A program made the translations under genes and the position numbers. A model generated the notes under the pieces. That model searched no databases. It was not told where the DNA came from and was given only the letters and a program-made list of their open reading frames with translations. A stretch of DNA of 26,158 nt from positions 1 through 26,158 of the forward strand of contig DASSKO010000058.1 of the NCBI GenBank assembly GCA_035690425.1, read 5' to 3'. Shown here one piece after another: positions 16,819-25,887 of this stretch. This DNA is from DASSKO01 sp035690425. GTDB taxonomy: Bacteria > Actinomycetota > Actinomycetes > Propionibacteriales > Nocardioidaceae. Position 1 is the stretch's first letter. Each line of letters opens with the position of its first letter.

Positions 16819-16822
<4 letters not shown>
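16220..16822 (-). CDS. Hypothetical protein resembling DUF6891, between pdxS and pdxT
   Basis: A 200-residue acidic, soluble protein with no signal peptide or membrane segment. The stretch LLEEQAGWPDVTDHDRLEQVFAALE, followed by RGIAWFTAPDVWHAID and a C-terminal VVAVFADHGLAAHFD, resembles my memory of DUF6891 proteins (GWPxVTDxDRLxxAFxxLE, GxxxYHxQDTExAV), but I cannot confirm family membership without a search. It lacks the cysteines often seen in the middle of that family. Its GTG overlaps the pdxS stop as GTGA, so it is translationally coupled to PLP synthesis. No function is known. Its last codons and stop lie in a 24-bp tandem repeat. Confidence 0.8.
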
Positions 16823-17733
<911 letters not shown>

Positions 17734-17773
17734 GTGTGACCTCGGCAGATTGCTGTGAACAGGGGGTGCTCCC

Positions 17774-17779
17774 ATGGTA
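17774..17779 (-). promoter_or_regulatory. Candidate -10 element of the pdx operon
   Basis: TACCAT on the minus strand fits TANNNT, lies about 40 bases before the pdxS GTG and just downstream of the hairpin that closes the previous operon. No clear -35 and no divergent MocR-type regulator are present. Confidence 0.4.
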
Positions 17780-17789
17780 GGCGCAGACG

Positions 17790-17816
17790 CGCCCGATCGT
17801 TATTCCAGGTCGGGCG
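17790..17816 (-). terminator. Hairpin closing the PIM operon
   Basis: CGCCCGA (17790-17796) pairs perfectly with TCGGGCG (17810-17816) around a 13-base loop, 12 bases after the stop of the LemA-like gene. No U-tract follows. Its position between that gene and pdxS fits a terminator. Confidence 0.55.
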
Positions 17817-17828
17817 AGATCAGTCGTG

Positions 17829-18362
17829 TCAGGTCAGGGCCGGAGGCCACGAGTCATCCAGCTCCGCGGTCTGTGGCAGCGGCGCATGCCCGGCCAGACC
17901 GAACCAACGCACGACCCGACGGCTGCGCAGCGCCCTGGCCGACGCCACGACGTCGTTGTGGAACCGCCTCGAGAGCTCGACCGAGCGGCAGGCGTTCCCC
18001 AGCTCGTCGAGCAGCTCGCGAGCGCCGCAATCCGCCCGCAGGTCATCGACCTCCTCGGCGTCGGCGAAGGCCGCCACCAGCGCGCGCGACAGGTCAGACT
18101 CGGCCAGCTCCCGGTCGGCAGCCGCGCTCGCCCGCGCACCGTGCCCCGCATCGAGCAGCAGCAGCGACGTCGCCGGGTCCATGATGCCGGCCGAGGCGAT
18201 CTCGACCGCCGTACCCGAGCGGTGGAACAATGCGGCGTCGAGCACGGCGCGGGCCTTCTCCACCCGGTGGTGCAACCGGTCGACCCGGCCGGCGGTCCAG
18301 GACATGAACACCGCGCCGAGGCCCAGCACCAGCACGGCGACGAGCAACCACAGCCACTCCAT
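17829..18362 (-). CDS. LemA-like single-span membrane protein in the PIM operon
   Basis: A 177-residue protein with one membrane segment at about 2-21 (EWLWLLVAVLVLGLGAVFMSW), then a helical cytosolic or external domain starting RVDRLHHRVEKARAVLDAALFHRS, which resembles LemA-type helices. The rest is alanine-rich and helical up to an RRVVRWFGLAGHAPLP tail. In M. tuberculosis the gene at this place (Rv2609c) is a membrane protein that also carries a Nudix domain; no Nudix box is visible here, so this looks like the membrane-plus-helical part only. No function is known. Its ATG overlaps the pimA stop by one base (TGATG), and a hairpin follows, making it the last gene of the operon. Confidence 0.85.
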   Translation of the reverse strand: MEWLWLLVAVLVLGLGAVFMSWTAGRVDRLHHRVEKARAVLDAALFHRSGTAVEIASAGIMDPATSLLLLDAGHGARASAAADRELAESDLSRALVAAFADAEEVDDLRADCGARELLDELGNACRSVELSRRFHNDVVASARALRSRRVVRWFGLAGHAPLPQTAELDDSWPPALT

Positions 18363-19489
18363 CAGGTCTCCTGCACCGTCTCGTAGACGAGCACGATGTC
18401 GCGGGCGAGCATCGGCCAGTCGTAGCGCCGCACCGCCTGCCGGGCCACGTCGCGAAGGCCGAGCCGCAGGTGGTCGTCGGCGAGCAGCCGCAGCGCCTCG
18501 GCGGCCAGCGCCTGTGCGTCACCCACCGGGTACGTCGTCCCGAGGCGCCCGTCCTCGAGCACGCCGCGGAAGGCCGGTAGATCGCTCGCCAGCACCGGCG
18601 CCCCGGCCGCCATCGCCTCGACCAGCACGATGCCGAAGCTCTCGCCACCCACGTTGGGTGCGACGTACAGGTCGGCGGAGGCCATCAGCTCGGCCCGGGT
18701 GGCGTCGTCCACCTGGCCCAAGAACGTGACTGCCGAGCTGCCCCGTCCGCCGAGCTGGGCGGTGACCAGCTCGCGGGCGGCCTTGACGTCGCCGCGGCCG
18801 GCGACGAACAGGTGCAGGTCCGGGCGCTCGGCCAGCATCCGGGGCAGTGCAGCCAGCAGCGTCGCGAGCCCCTTGCGTGGCTCGTCGATGCGCCCGAGAA
18901 AGACGACCGTGCCGCCGGCCGCCCGCCAGCGAGAACCAGCCGGCACGGCGAACCGGTCGACATGGATGCCGTTGGGAATGATCACGGGCTCACCACCGAA
19001 GTGCTGCACCAGCGTCTGCCGGGCGTGCTCGGAGACCGCGATCCGGGCGCTGATCTTCTCCATCAGCGGACGCAGCATCGCCGACATGGACGACATCGCG
19101 CGGCTGCGGGCGTTGGAGGTGTGAAAGGTGCCGACGATCGGCCCTCGCGCCGCCCGCAGGGCGAGCACGGAGACCGAGGGCACCGCAGGCTCGTGGATGT
19201 GCACCACCTCGAAGTCGCCGTCGCGCAGCCAGCGGTGCGTGCGGGCGGCGACCCGTGGGCCGAACGCGAGCCGGGCGACGGATCCGTTGTAGGGCACCGA
19301 CACGGCGCGGCCCGCGGGAACGACGTAGGACGGCAGGCCCGATGCCCCCGGGCCGGCCTCCTCGTCGACCGGCGCCAGCACCGAGACCCGATGGCCCAGC
19401 ACCCTCAGCTGCTCGGTGAGGTCGCGCACGTGGTTCTGCACGCCACCCGGTACGTCGAGGGCGTAGGGGCAGACCATGCCCACCCGCAC
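18362..19489 (-). CDS. pimA: Phosphatidyl-myo-inositol mannosyltransferase PimA
   Basis: A 375-residue GT4 (GT-B fold) glycosyltransferase that transfers mannose from GDP-mannose to the 2-OH of phosphatidylinositol at the inner membrane leaflet. It starts MRVGMVCPYALDVPGGVQNHV, close to mycobacterial PimA. Further matches are GRAVSVPYNGSVARLAFGP, GTFHTSNARS (catalytic-site histidine), EPVIIPNGIHVDRF, FLGRIDEPRKGLATLL (the R and K of the diphosphate site), and APNVGGESFGIVLVEAMAAG (the EX7E nucleotide-binding motif). The start is GTG. It lies 13 bases after patA, and order pgsA-patA-pimA matches the known PIM cluster. Confidence 0.95.
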   Translation of the reverse strand: MRVGMVCPYALDVPGGVQNHVRDLTEQLRVLGHRVSVLAPVDEEAGPGASGLPSYVVPAGRAVSVPYNGSVARLAFGPRVAARTHRWLRDGDFEVVHIHEPAVPSVSVLALRAARGPIVGTFHTSNARSRAMSSMSAMLRPLMEKISARIAVSEHARQTLVQHFGGEPVIIPNGIHVDRFAVPAGSRWRAAGGTVVFLGRIDEPRKGLATLLAALPRMLAERPDLHLFVAGRGDVKAARELVTAQLGGRGSSAVTFLGQVDDATRAELMASADLYVAPNVGGESFGIVLVEAMAAGAPVLASDLPAFRGVLEDGRLGTTYPVGDAQALAAEALRLLADDHLRLGLRDVARQAVRRYDWPMLARDIVLVYETVQET

Positions 19490-19502
19490 GGCTAGCCCGC
19501 CC

Positions 19503-20402
19503 TCATGGCCGGCGGTCCGCGACGAAGACCCGCTGGAGCATGTGCCAGTCGGCCGGGTGCGCCCGGATCCCCTCGGTGAACGCGTCCGCGACCCGTTGGG
19601 TCATCTGCCGCAAGCCGTCACGGCCGGGCGCCGGCGGCACCGGCTCGTGCACCCGGATCCGCATCAGGGCGCCGTCGTAGGACGACGTGATCGGCAGCAG
19701 CGCCGCGCCGGCCGAGCGGGCCAGCATCGCCGGGCCGGCCGGCAGCATGGCCGGCTCGCCGAGCAGGTCGACCGTGACCCCGGTCGCGGACAGGTCCCGG
19801 TCGGCGACCAGGCAGACCAGTCCGCCGGCGCGGGCGCGCCGGAGCAGCACCGAGAACGCCGACTGCCCTGCTCCGGTCAGCGGCAGCACCTCGATACCCA
19901 GCCGGCGCCGGTAGTCGGCGAACCGGCCGAACAGCCGCTCGGGCCGCAGCCGCTCTGCGACCGTGGTGAGCGGGACGAAGGCCCGCGCGACCCAGGCGCC
20001 GGCCAGGTCCCAGTTGGCGGTATGGGGCAGCGCCATCACCACGCCGGCGTCCCGGGCGAAGGCGTCGTGCAGGATGTGCTCCCCCTCGATGACGACCGCG
20101 CCCGCGATCTGCTCGTCGGTCCACGCCGGCAGCCGGAACACCTCGCGCCAATAGCGCAGGTAGGACCGCATCGCCCGCCGCGACAACGCGCGCAACCCGG
20201 CCTCGTCCAGGCCGGGGCATGCGCGGGTGAGATTGCGCTCCAGCCGCCGTACACCGTCGCCGCGCCGACGCCACGCGAGGTCGGCGGCCAGCCCGAAGAC
20301 GGCCCGCGCCACCGGCTCCGGCGCCCGCCGGGTCAGCGCCCAGCCCAGCTCCCACGGCAGTGCCACCACACGGTCCATGGCTCGCTCGGCCAGCCGGCTC
20401 AC
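19503..20402 (-). CDS. patA: Phosphatidylinositol mannoside acyltransferase (PatA-type)
   Basis: A 299-residue LpxL/HtrB-like acyltransferase that esterifies PIM with a fatty acyl chain at the membrane. The active-site H-x4-D motif is in MALPHTANWDLAGAWV (H127, D132), and the family ERLRPERLFGRF (from about 150) follows; E150 may correspond to the second conserved acid. The C-terminal part has CLVADRDLSATGVTVDLLGEPAMLPAGPA and HPADWHMLQRVFVADR, typical of this family. The GTG at 20402 overlaps the pgsA stop as GTGA; ATG at 20378 (MDRVVALP) is a less likely start. Placed between pgsA and pimA, it completes the early PIM pathway. Confidence 0.92.
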   Translation of the reverse strand: MSRLAERAMDRVVALPWELGWALTRRAPEPVARAVFGLAADLAWRRRGDGVRRLERNLTRACPGLDEAGLRALSRRAMRSYLRYWREVFRLPAWTDEQIAGAVVIEGEHILHDAFARDAGVVMALPHTANWDLAGAWVARAFVPLTTVAERLRPERLFGRFADYRRRLGIEVLPLTGAGQSAFSVLLRRARAGGLVCLVADRDLSATGVTVDLLGEPAMLPAGPAMLARSAGAALLPITSSYDGALMRIRVHEPVPPAPGRDGLRQMTQRVADAFTEGIRAHPADWHMLQRVFVADRRP

Positions 20403-21016
20403 GGCGCGCCGGGGGCGGCCGACGCCTGCCGGCGTACGCCACGCATGCGTTGCACCACGGTCACCGTGCTGGCGACCGCCAGCAGGGCGAGAGCGACCAC
20501 GATCAGCGACTCGACGTCGAACAGCCCCGCGAGCCCGGTGGCGACCAGGATCAGGACCAGCCGGTCGGCACGCTCGGCGATGCCGCCCGCGGCACTCATC
20601 CCCAGGCTCTCGGCACGAGCTCGCGCGTAGGAGGTCACGCTGCCCATCACCAAGCAGTACAGCGCGAGCCCGGCAAGCACGAGGCTGTCGCCTCGACCGG
20701 CGTACCAGAGCACCAAGCCGGCGAAGACCGCGGCGTCACCGAGCCGGTCCAGGGTCGAGTCGAGGAAGGCTCCCCACGACGACGTGCGGCCCGACAGCCG
20801 CGCCATGTAGCCGTCGAGGAGGTCGGAGAACACGAACGCGGCGACCACCACCACGCCGATGAAGAAGTGTCCACGGGGGAAGAACACCAGCGCACCGGTC
20901 ACCACGCCGAGCGTGCCGACGACCGTGACGGCGTCCGGGCTGACGCCCAGCCGCAGCAGCAGGTGCGCGACCGGCGAGAACAGACCCGTCCAGAACTGGC
21001 GGAAGCGTTCGAGCAT
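20399..21016 (-). CDS. pgsA: Phosphatidylinositol phosphate synthase (CDP-alcohol phosphatidyltransferase)
   Basis: A 205-residue integral membrane enzyme with about six membrane segments. The CDP-alcohol phosphotransferase signature is complete: D65-x2-D68-G69-x2-A72-R73 then G82-x3-D86-x3-D90, in SDLLDGYMARLS and GAFLDSTLDRLGD. In this operon context (with patA and pimA) the enzyme is expected to make phosphatidylinositol phosphate from CDP-diacylglycerol and inositol 1-phosphate, as PgsA1 does in mycobacteria; the motif alone does not distinguish it from phosphatidylglycerophosphate synthase. ATG at 21016 matches MLERFRQFWTGLFSPVA. No Shine-Dalgarno is visible and a TAGCAT hexamer ends eight bases upstream, suggesting a leaderless start. 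Divergent from the EF-G2 gene. Confidence 0.92.
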   Translation of the reverse strand: MLERFRQFWTGLFSPVAHLLLRLGVSPDAVTVVGTLGVVTGALVFFPRGHFFIGVVVVAAFVFSDLLDGYMARLSGRTSSWGAFLDSTLDRLGDAAVFAGLVLWYAGRGDSLVLAGLALYCLVMGSVTSYARARAESLGMSAAGGIAERADRLVLILVATGLAGLFDVESLIVVALALLAVASTVTVVQRMRGVRRQASAAPGAP

Positions 21017-21024
21017 GGTCGCAG

Positions 21025-21030
21025 ATGCTA
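21025..21030 (-). promoter_or_regulatory. Candidate -10 element of the pgsA-patA-pimA operon (leaderless)
   Basis: TAGCAT on the minus strand fits TANNNT and ends eight bases before the pgsA ATG. This places the predicted RNA start at or next to the start codon. No -35 with a normal spacer is visible. Confidence 0.4.
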
Positions 21031-21088
21031 TCCAGCCTTGCGGTCAGGGCCTCTTGTCAGGTGAGTGTGCACGGTGTTTGGTGGGGCC

Positions 21089-23245
21089 ATGGCAGACAAG
21101 CAGCACCATTCCTCGCGCGCCGCGACCGGCGCCGCAGGCCGTGCACCGTCGGCAGACCGGCCCGACGGCGTCCGCAACATCGTGCTCGTCGGCCCGGCCG
21201 GATCGGGCAAGACCACAGTGGTCGAGGCGCTGCTGTTTGCCACCGGCGCGATCGGCCGTGCGGGCCGGGTCGAGGACGGCAACACCGTCTGCGACTTCGA
21301 GGAGACCGAGCACCGCCAGCAACGCTCGATCGGCCTGGCGCTGGCTCCGGTCGAGCACGAAGGCACCAAGATCAACCTGCTCGACACCCCCGGGTACGCC
21401 GACTTCGTCGGCGAGATGCGGGCCGGCCTGCGGGCCGCGGACTGCGCCTTGTTCGTCATCGCGGCCAACGGCGGTGTCGACAGCGCCACCCGCGGGGTGT
21501 GGCAGGAGTGCGCGGCCGTCGGCATGCCCCGTGCCGTCGTGATCACCAAGCTCGACCACCAGCGCGCCGACTACGCCGGCGTGCTCGCGCAGACCCAGGA
21601 GGCCTTCGGGCCGCGGGTGTTGCCGCTCTACCTTCCCCTCGGTGACTCGCGGTTGGCCGGGATGCTGTCCCAGCAGGTCGCCGAGTACGCCGAGAGCGGC
21701 CGCACAGTGCGCCAGCCGACAGCCGACGAGGTGCTCGAGATCGAGGCGGTGCGCGGGCCGTTGATCGAGGGGGTGATCGAGGAGTCGGAGGACGAGACGC
21801 TGATGGACCGCTATATGAGTGGCGAGCCGATCGACGTGCAGATGCTCGTCGACGACCTCGAGACCGCGGTCGCGCGGGCGCAGTTCCACCCGGTGGTGCC
21901 GTTGTGCGCTGCCACCGGCGTCGGCACCGCCGAGCTGCTCGAGATCATGACCAGCGCCTTCCCCTCGCCGTACGAGCATGTCTTCCCGTCGGTGTTCACC
22001 ACGGCCGGCAAGACCGTGACCGGGCTGTCCAGCGAGCCGGACGGGCCCCTGCTGGCCGAGGTCATCAAGACCACCTCCGATCCCTACGTCGGCCGGATCA
22101 GCCTGGTGCGCGTGTTCTCCGGCACCCTGCGGCCCGACGCAGCGGTGCACGTCTCCGGGCACACCAGCGAGTTCTTCGGCGCCGACCGTGGCCATCCCGA
22201 CCACGACGAGGACGAGCGCGTAGGGGCGATCTCCTCGCCGCTGGGCAAACAGCTGCGCACCGTCGACTCGTGTGTGGCCGGCGACATCTGCGCGATGGCC
22301 AAGCTCGGCCATGCCGAGACCGGCGACACCCTCTCCGACAAGGACAACCCGCTGCTGATGCGGCCATGGGACATGCCGGAGCCGTTGCTGCCGGTGGCGG
22401 TGCAGGCGCACGCCAAGGCCGACGAGGACAAGCTGTCCCAGGGCCTGACCAGGCTGGCCGCCGAGGACCCCACGCTGCGGATCGAGCACAACACCGAGAC
22501 CCGCCAGATCGTGCTGTGGTGCATGGGCGAGGCACACGCCGACGTCGCCCTGGACCGGTTGGAGAACCGCTACGGCGTCAAGGTGGACCCGATCGAGCTG
22601 AGCGTGCCGCTGCGTGAGACCTTCGCCCGGCCGGCCCGGGGCCACGGCCGGCACGTCAAGCAGTCCGGCGGGCACGGCCAGTTCGCCGTCTGTGAGATCG
22701 AGGTCGCCCCGGCGGAAGTCGGCGCCGGTTTCTCCTTTGTCGACAAGGTCGTCGGCGGCTCGGTGCCCCGGCAGTTCATCCCCAGTGTCGAGAAGGGGCT
22801 GCGGGCCCAGCTCGAGCACGGCGTCGGTGCCGGCTACCCGGTCGTCGACATCACGGTGACGCTGGTCGACGGCAAGGCGCACAGCGTCGACTCCTCCGAC
22901 ATGGCCTTCCAGACCGCAGGCGGTCTTGCGCTGCGTGACGCCGCCGACAACGGCGAGGTGGTGCTGCTCGAGCCGTTCGACGAGCTGTCCGTGCTGGTCG
23001 ACGACGACTTCGTCGGGGCGGTGATGGGCGACATGTCCTCACGCCGCGCCCGCGTGCTCGGCACGGAGTCGGTCGGCGCCGGCCGCACGCTGATCAAGGC
23101 GGAGGCACCCCAGACCGAGCTCGTCCGTTACGCCACCGACCTGCGGTCGATGAGCCACGGCACGGGCACCTTCAGCCGGTCGTTCCATCGCTACGAGCCG
23201 ATGCCGGCCAACCTGGCCGCCAAGGTCCGCGCCGCCGAGTCCTGA
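21089..23245 (+). CDS. EF-G-like translational GTPase (EF-G2/FusA2 type)
   Basis: A 718-residue protein with all five EF-G domains, closest in motifs to actinobacterial FusA2/EF-G2. P-loop GPAGSGKTT (35-43), G3 DTPGYADFVGE (99-109) and G4 TKLD (153-156) are present. Compared with canonical EF-G, the catalytic H of DTPGHVDF is Y, the switch I RGITI is RSIGL, and NKxD is TKLD, so GTP hydrolysis may be slow or differently triggered. Domain IV keeps HVKQSGGHGQFA and VDSSDMAFQTAG. Canonical fusA is elsewhere in such genomes (next to rpsL), so this is a paralogue of unknown role. ATG at 21089 gives MADKQHHSSR; an in-frame GTG at 21065 is possible. It points away from pgsA and converges on HIT-thrS. 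Confidence 0.92.
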   Translation: MADKQHHSSRAATGAAGRAPSADRPDGVRNIVLVGPAGSGKTTVVEALLFATGAIGRAGRVEDGNTVCDFEETEHRQQRSIGLALAPVEHEGTKINLLDTPGYADFVGEMRAGLRAADCALFVIAANGGVDSATRGVWQECAAVGMPRAVVITKLDHQRADYAGVLAQTQEAFGPRVLPLYLPLGDSRLAGMLSQQVAEYAESGRTVRQPTADEVLEIEAVRGPLIEGVIEESEDETLMDRYMSGEPIDVQMLVDDLETAVARAQFHPVVPLCAATGVGTAELLEIMTSAFPSPYEHVFPSVFTTAGKTVTGLSSEPDGPLLAEVIKTTSDPYVGRISLVRVFSGTLRPDAAVHVSGHTSEFFGADRGHPDHDEDERVGAISSPLGKQLRTVDSCVAGDICAMAKLGHAETGDTLSDKDNPLLMRPWDMPEPLLPVAVQAHAKADEDKLSQGLTRLAAEDPTLRIEHNTETRQIVLWCMGEAHADVALDRLENRYGVKVDPIELSVPLRETFARPARGHGRHVKQSGGHGQFAVCEIEVAPAEVGAGFSFVDKVVGGSVPRQFIPSVEKGLRAQLEHGVGAGYPVVDITVTLVDGKAHSVDSSDMAFQTAGGLALRDAADNGEVVLLEPFDELSVLVDDDFVGAVMGDMSSRRARVLGTESVGAGRTLIKAEAPQTELVRYATDLRSMSHGTGTFSRSFHRYEPMPANLAAKVRAAES

Positions 23246-23398
23246 CCCGGCCGCACCTTCCTGCCCTTGCCGCACCTTCCTGCACTGGGCGTACCCCGAC
23301 AACCGCGCAAAACGGGCATATCGGGGGGCCTCACCTGCACGAAGGTCGATCTGTCGCAGGAAGGCAGGCGGGCGGCGGGACGTCGTGGCCGGCGCGCG
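23246..23398. repeat. Convergent intergenic region with direct and inverted repeats
   Basis: Between the EF-G2 and HIT stop codons. CCGCACCTTCCTGC occurs twice at a 19-base period (23251-23264 and 23270-23283). GCAGGAAGG, its inverse, recurs near 23356. CCCCGA (23294-23299) pairs with TCGGGG (23321-23326) around a 21-base loop, a possible terminator for EF-G2. I see no open reading frame worth calling. Confidence 0.6.
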
Positions 23399-23974
23399 CT
23401 AGCGGCCGGGCCAGGCGTCGGCGATGACGTCACGGGTTTCCGCCAGCAGCTGCGGGATCACCTTCGTCTGCGCCAGCACCGTGATGAAGTTCGCGTCACC
23501 GCCCCAGCGGGGCACCACATGCTGGTGCAGGTGGTCGGACAGCGAGCCTCCGGCCACTGCCCCGAGGTTCAGGCCGACGTTGAACCCGTGCGGAGCCGAG
23601 GCGGTCTTGACCGCGCGGACCGCATCCCGGGTCATCGTCGTCAGCTCGTGCGTCTCCTCGTCGGTGAGGTCCTCCAGGTCACCGACGTGGCGGTAGGGCA
23701 CGACCATCAGGTGGCCGGGGTTGTACGGATGCAGGTTGAGCACGGCGTACACGTGCTGCCCTCGGGCGAGGATCAGCCCGGCCCGGTCCTCCAGCGTCGG
23801 GATCCGGCAGAACGGGCACCCGGTGTCGACCTCGCTGTCGGCGTCGGCCGCCGCCTTGATGTAGGCCATCCGGTGCGGCGTCCACAGCCGGGAGAGCCGG
23901 TCGGCGACCGCGACGCCGTCCTGCTCGACCAGCTCCGGCTCCTCGGAACCCGACGGTGGTGGCGAGCCGCTCAT
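23399..23974 (-). CDS. HIT-family hydrolase/phosphorylase
   Basis: A 191-residue histidine-triad protein. The triad is HLHQHVV (H148-x-H150-x-H152) in GSLSDHLHQHVVPRW. CPFC (53-56) with downstream HPYNPGHLMVVPYRHVGDL matches the zinc-binding subgroup. The M. tuberculosis homologue at the same locus (Rv2613c) is known as an Ap4A phosphorylase, so a dinucleoside-polyphosphate activity is likely but not shown here. The first 30 residues are a variable Pro/Ser/Glu-rich extension. ATG at 23974 overlaps the thrS stop (ATGA), so it is translationally coupled to thrS. Ap4A is a by-product of aminoacyl-tRNA synthetases, which makes the pairing sensible. Confidence 0.93.
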   Translation of the reverse strand: MSGSPPPSGSEEPELVEQDGVAVADRLSRLWTPHRMAYIKAAADADSEVDTGCPFCRIPTLEDRAGLILARGQHVYAVLNLHPYNPGHLMVVPYRHVGDLEDLTDEETHELTTMTRDAVRAVKTASAPHGFNVGLNLGAVAGGSLSDHLHQHVVPRWGGDANFITVLAQTKVIPQLLAETRDVIADAWPGR

Positions 23975-25887
23975 ACCTGAGTCCGCTGCGCCACCGCGTC
24001 GACGATTCGCGCAATGGCATCCGCCACGGGTACGCCGTTGTCCTGGTCGCCGTTGCGGTAGCGGAACGACACGGCGCCGTCCTCGACGTCGCGGTCACCG
24101 GCGATGAGCATGAACGGGATCTTCTGGGTCTGCGCGGTGCGGATCTTCTTCTGCATGCGGTCGTCACCGGCATCGAGCTCGACCCGGATGCCGTTGCCGC
24201 GCAGCTGGGCGACGATCTCCCGCAGGTAGGCGTCGTGGCGCTCCGCGATCGGGATCGCGACCGCCTGGACCGGCGCCAGCCACGGCGGGAAGGCGCCCGC
24301 GTAGTGCTCGGTGAGCACACCGATGAATCGCTCGATCGACCCGAACTTGGCCGAGTGGATCATCACCGGCTGCTGACGCACGCCGTCGGCGCCCTGGTAC
24401 TCGAGCTCGAACCTGGCCGGCTGGTTGAAGTCGTACTGGATCGTCGACATCTGCCAGGTGCGGCCGATGGCATCGCGCGCCTGGACCGAGATCTTCGGAC
24501 CGTAGTACGCCGCGCCGCCGGGGTCCGGCACCAGTTCGAGGCCGGTCTCGGTGGCGACGTCCTCGAGGACCGTGGTCGCGACCGCCCACTCCTGCGGGGA
24601 GCCGATGAACTTGTCGGAGTCGTCACGGGTGGACAGCTCGAGATAGAAGTCGTCGAGGCCGAAGTCCGCGAGCAGGCTGAGCACGAAGGACAGCAGGTGC
24701 TTGACCTCTCCGGGCGCCTGTTCCGGTGTCACGTACGAGTGCGAGTCGTCCTGGGTCATGCCGCGTACGCGGGTCAGGCCGTGGACGACACCGGACTTCT
24801 CGTAGCGGTACACCGAGCCGAACTCGAACAGGCGGAGCGGAAGCTCGCGGTAGGACCGCCCGCGCGACCTGAAGATCAGGTTGTGCATCGGACAGTTCAT
24901 TGCCTTCAGGTAGTAGCGCGCGCCCTCCATCTCCATGGGCGGGAACATGGTGTCGGCGTAGTAGGGCAGATGCCCCGAAGTCTCGAACAGCCCCTGTTTG
25001 GAGATGTGCGGAGTGCCGACGTAGGAGAAACCCTCCTCGATGTGCCGCTGGCGGACGTAGTCCTCCATCACCCGTTTCAACACACCACCCTTGGGATGGA
25101 AGACCGCCATGCCCGAGCCGATCTCGTCGGGGAAGCTGAACAGGTCGAGCTCACGCCCGAGCCTGCGGTGGTCACGGCGCTCCGCCTCCTCGAGGCGGTG
25201 CAGGTGCTCGGCGAGCGCTTCCTTGGACTCCCAGGCGGTGCCGTAGACGCGCTGCAGCTGCGGGTTCTTCTCGCTGCCACGCCAGTACGCCGCTGCCGTA
25301 CGCATCAGCTTGAACGCCGGGATGCGCTTGGTCGTGGGCAGGTGCGGCCCGCGGCACAGGTCCTTCCAGGCCGGCGACCCGTCCCGCTTCAGGTTGTCGT
25401 AGATGGTCAGCTCGCCGGCGCCCACCTCGACATCGGCGCCCTCGGCCGACTCCTCGGCACCAGCGCCCTTCAGCCCGATCAGCTCCAGCTTGTACGGCTC
25501 GTCGGCCAGCTCGGTGCGCGCCTCGGCGTCGGAGACCACCCGGCGGGAGAACTTCTGCCCCTCCTTGACGATCTTGCGCATCCGGGACTCGATCGCCTCG
25601 ACGTCCTCGGGCTTGAACGGCTCGGGTACGTCGAAGTCGTAGTAGAAGCCGTTCTCGACCGGCGGCCCGATGCCGAGCTTGGCCTCCGGGAAGAGCTCCT
25701 GCACCGCCTGCGCCATCACGTGTGCCGTGGAGTGCCGCAGGATCGCACGCCCGTCCTCGCTGTCGATCGTCACCGGCTCGACCGTGCTGGCATCGCCGAC
25801 CTCGCGGGAGAGGTCGACGAGCTCACCGTCGAGGCGAGCCGCGATCACCGACGGGTCGTCTGCGAACTTTTCCCAGGCCTTGCCCAC
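23971..25887 (-). CDS. thrS: Threonyl-tRNA synthetase (thrS) with shortened TGS domain
   Basis: A 638-residue class IIa synthetase. The editing domain has RHSTAHVMAQAV (H52, H56) and its second zinc-like motif CRGPHLPTT. The catalytic core has the zinc cysteine in MNCPMHNLIF, motif 2 in RLFEFGSVYRYEKSGVVHGLTRVRG (25-residue region, R-x-E-S type), and motif 3 after YGPKISVQ (IGVLTEHYAGAFP), then an anticodon-binding domain. The N-terminus starts at GKAWEKFADDPSVIAARLDGEL, the second half of a TGS domain; the usual first strands are missing. The GTG at 25887 is well supported by AAGGAG seven bases upstream, and the frame upstream shows no TGS-like sequence. Its stop overlaps the HIT gene. Confidence 0.95.
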   Translation of the reverse strand: MGKAWEKFADDPSVIAARLDGELVDLSREVGDASTVEPVTIDSEDGRAILRHSTAHVMAQAVQELFPEAKLGIGPPVENGFYYDFDVPEPFKPEDVEAIESRMRKIVKEGQKFSRRVVSDAEARTELADEPYKLELIGLKGAGAEESAEGADVEVGAGELTIYDNLKRDGSPAWKDLCRGPHLPTTKRIPAFKLMRTAAAYWRGSEKNPQLQRVYGTAWESKEALAEHLHRLEEAERRDHRRLGRELDLFSFPDEIGSGMAVFHPKGGVLKRVMEDYVRQRHIEEGFSYVGTPHISKQGLFETSGHLPYYADTMFPPMEMEGARYYLKAMNCPMHNLIFRSRGRSYRELPLRLFEFGSVYRYEKSGVVHGLTRVRGMTQDDSHSYVTPEQAPGEVKHLLSFVLSLLADFGLDDFYLELSTRDDSDKFIGSPQEWAVATTVLEDVATETGLELVPDPGGAAYYGPKISVQARDAIGRTWQMSTIQYDFNQPARFELEYQGADGVRQQPVMIHSAKFGSIERFIGVLTEHYAGAFPPWLAPVQAVAIPIAERHDAYLREIVAQLRGNGIRVELDAGDDRMQKKIRTAQTQKIPFMLIAGDRDVEDGAVSFRYRNGDQDNGVPVADAIARIVDAVAQRTQV

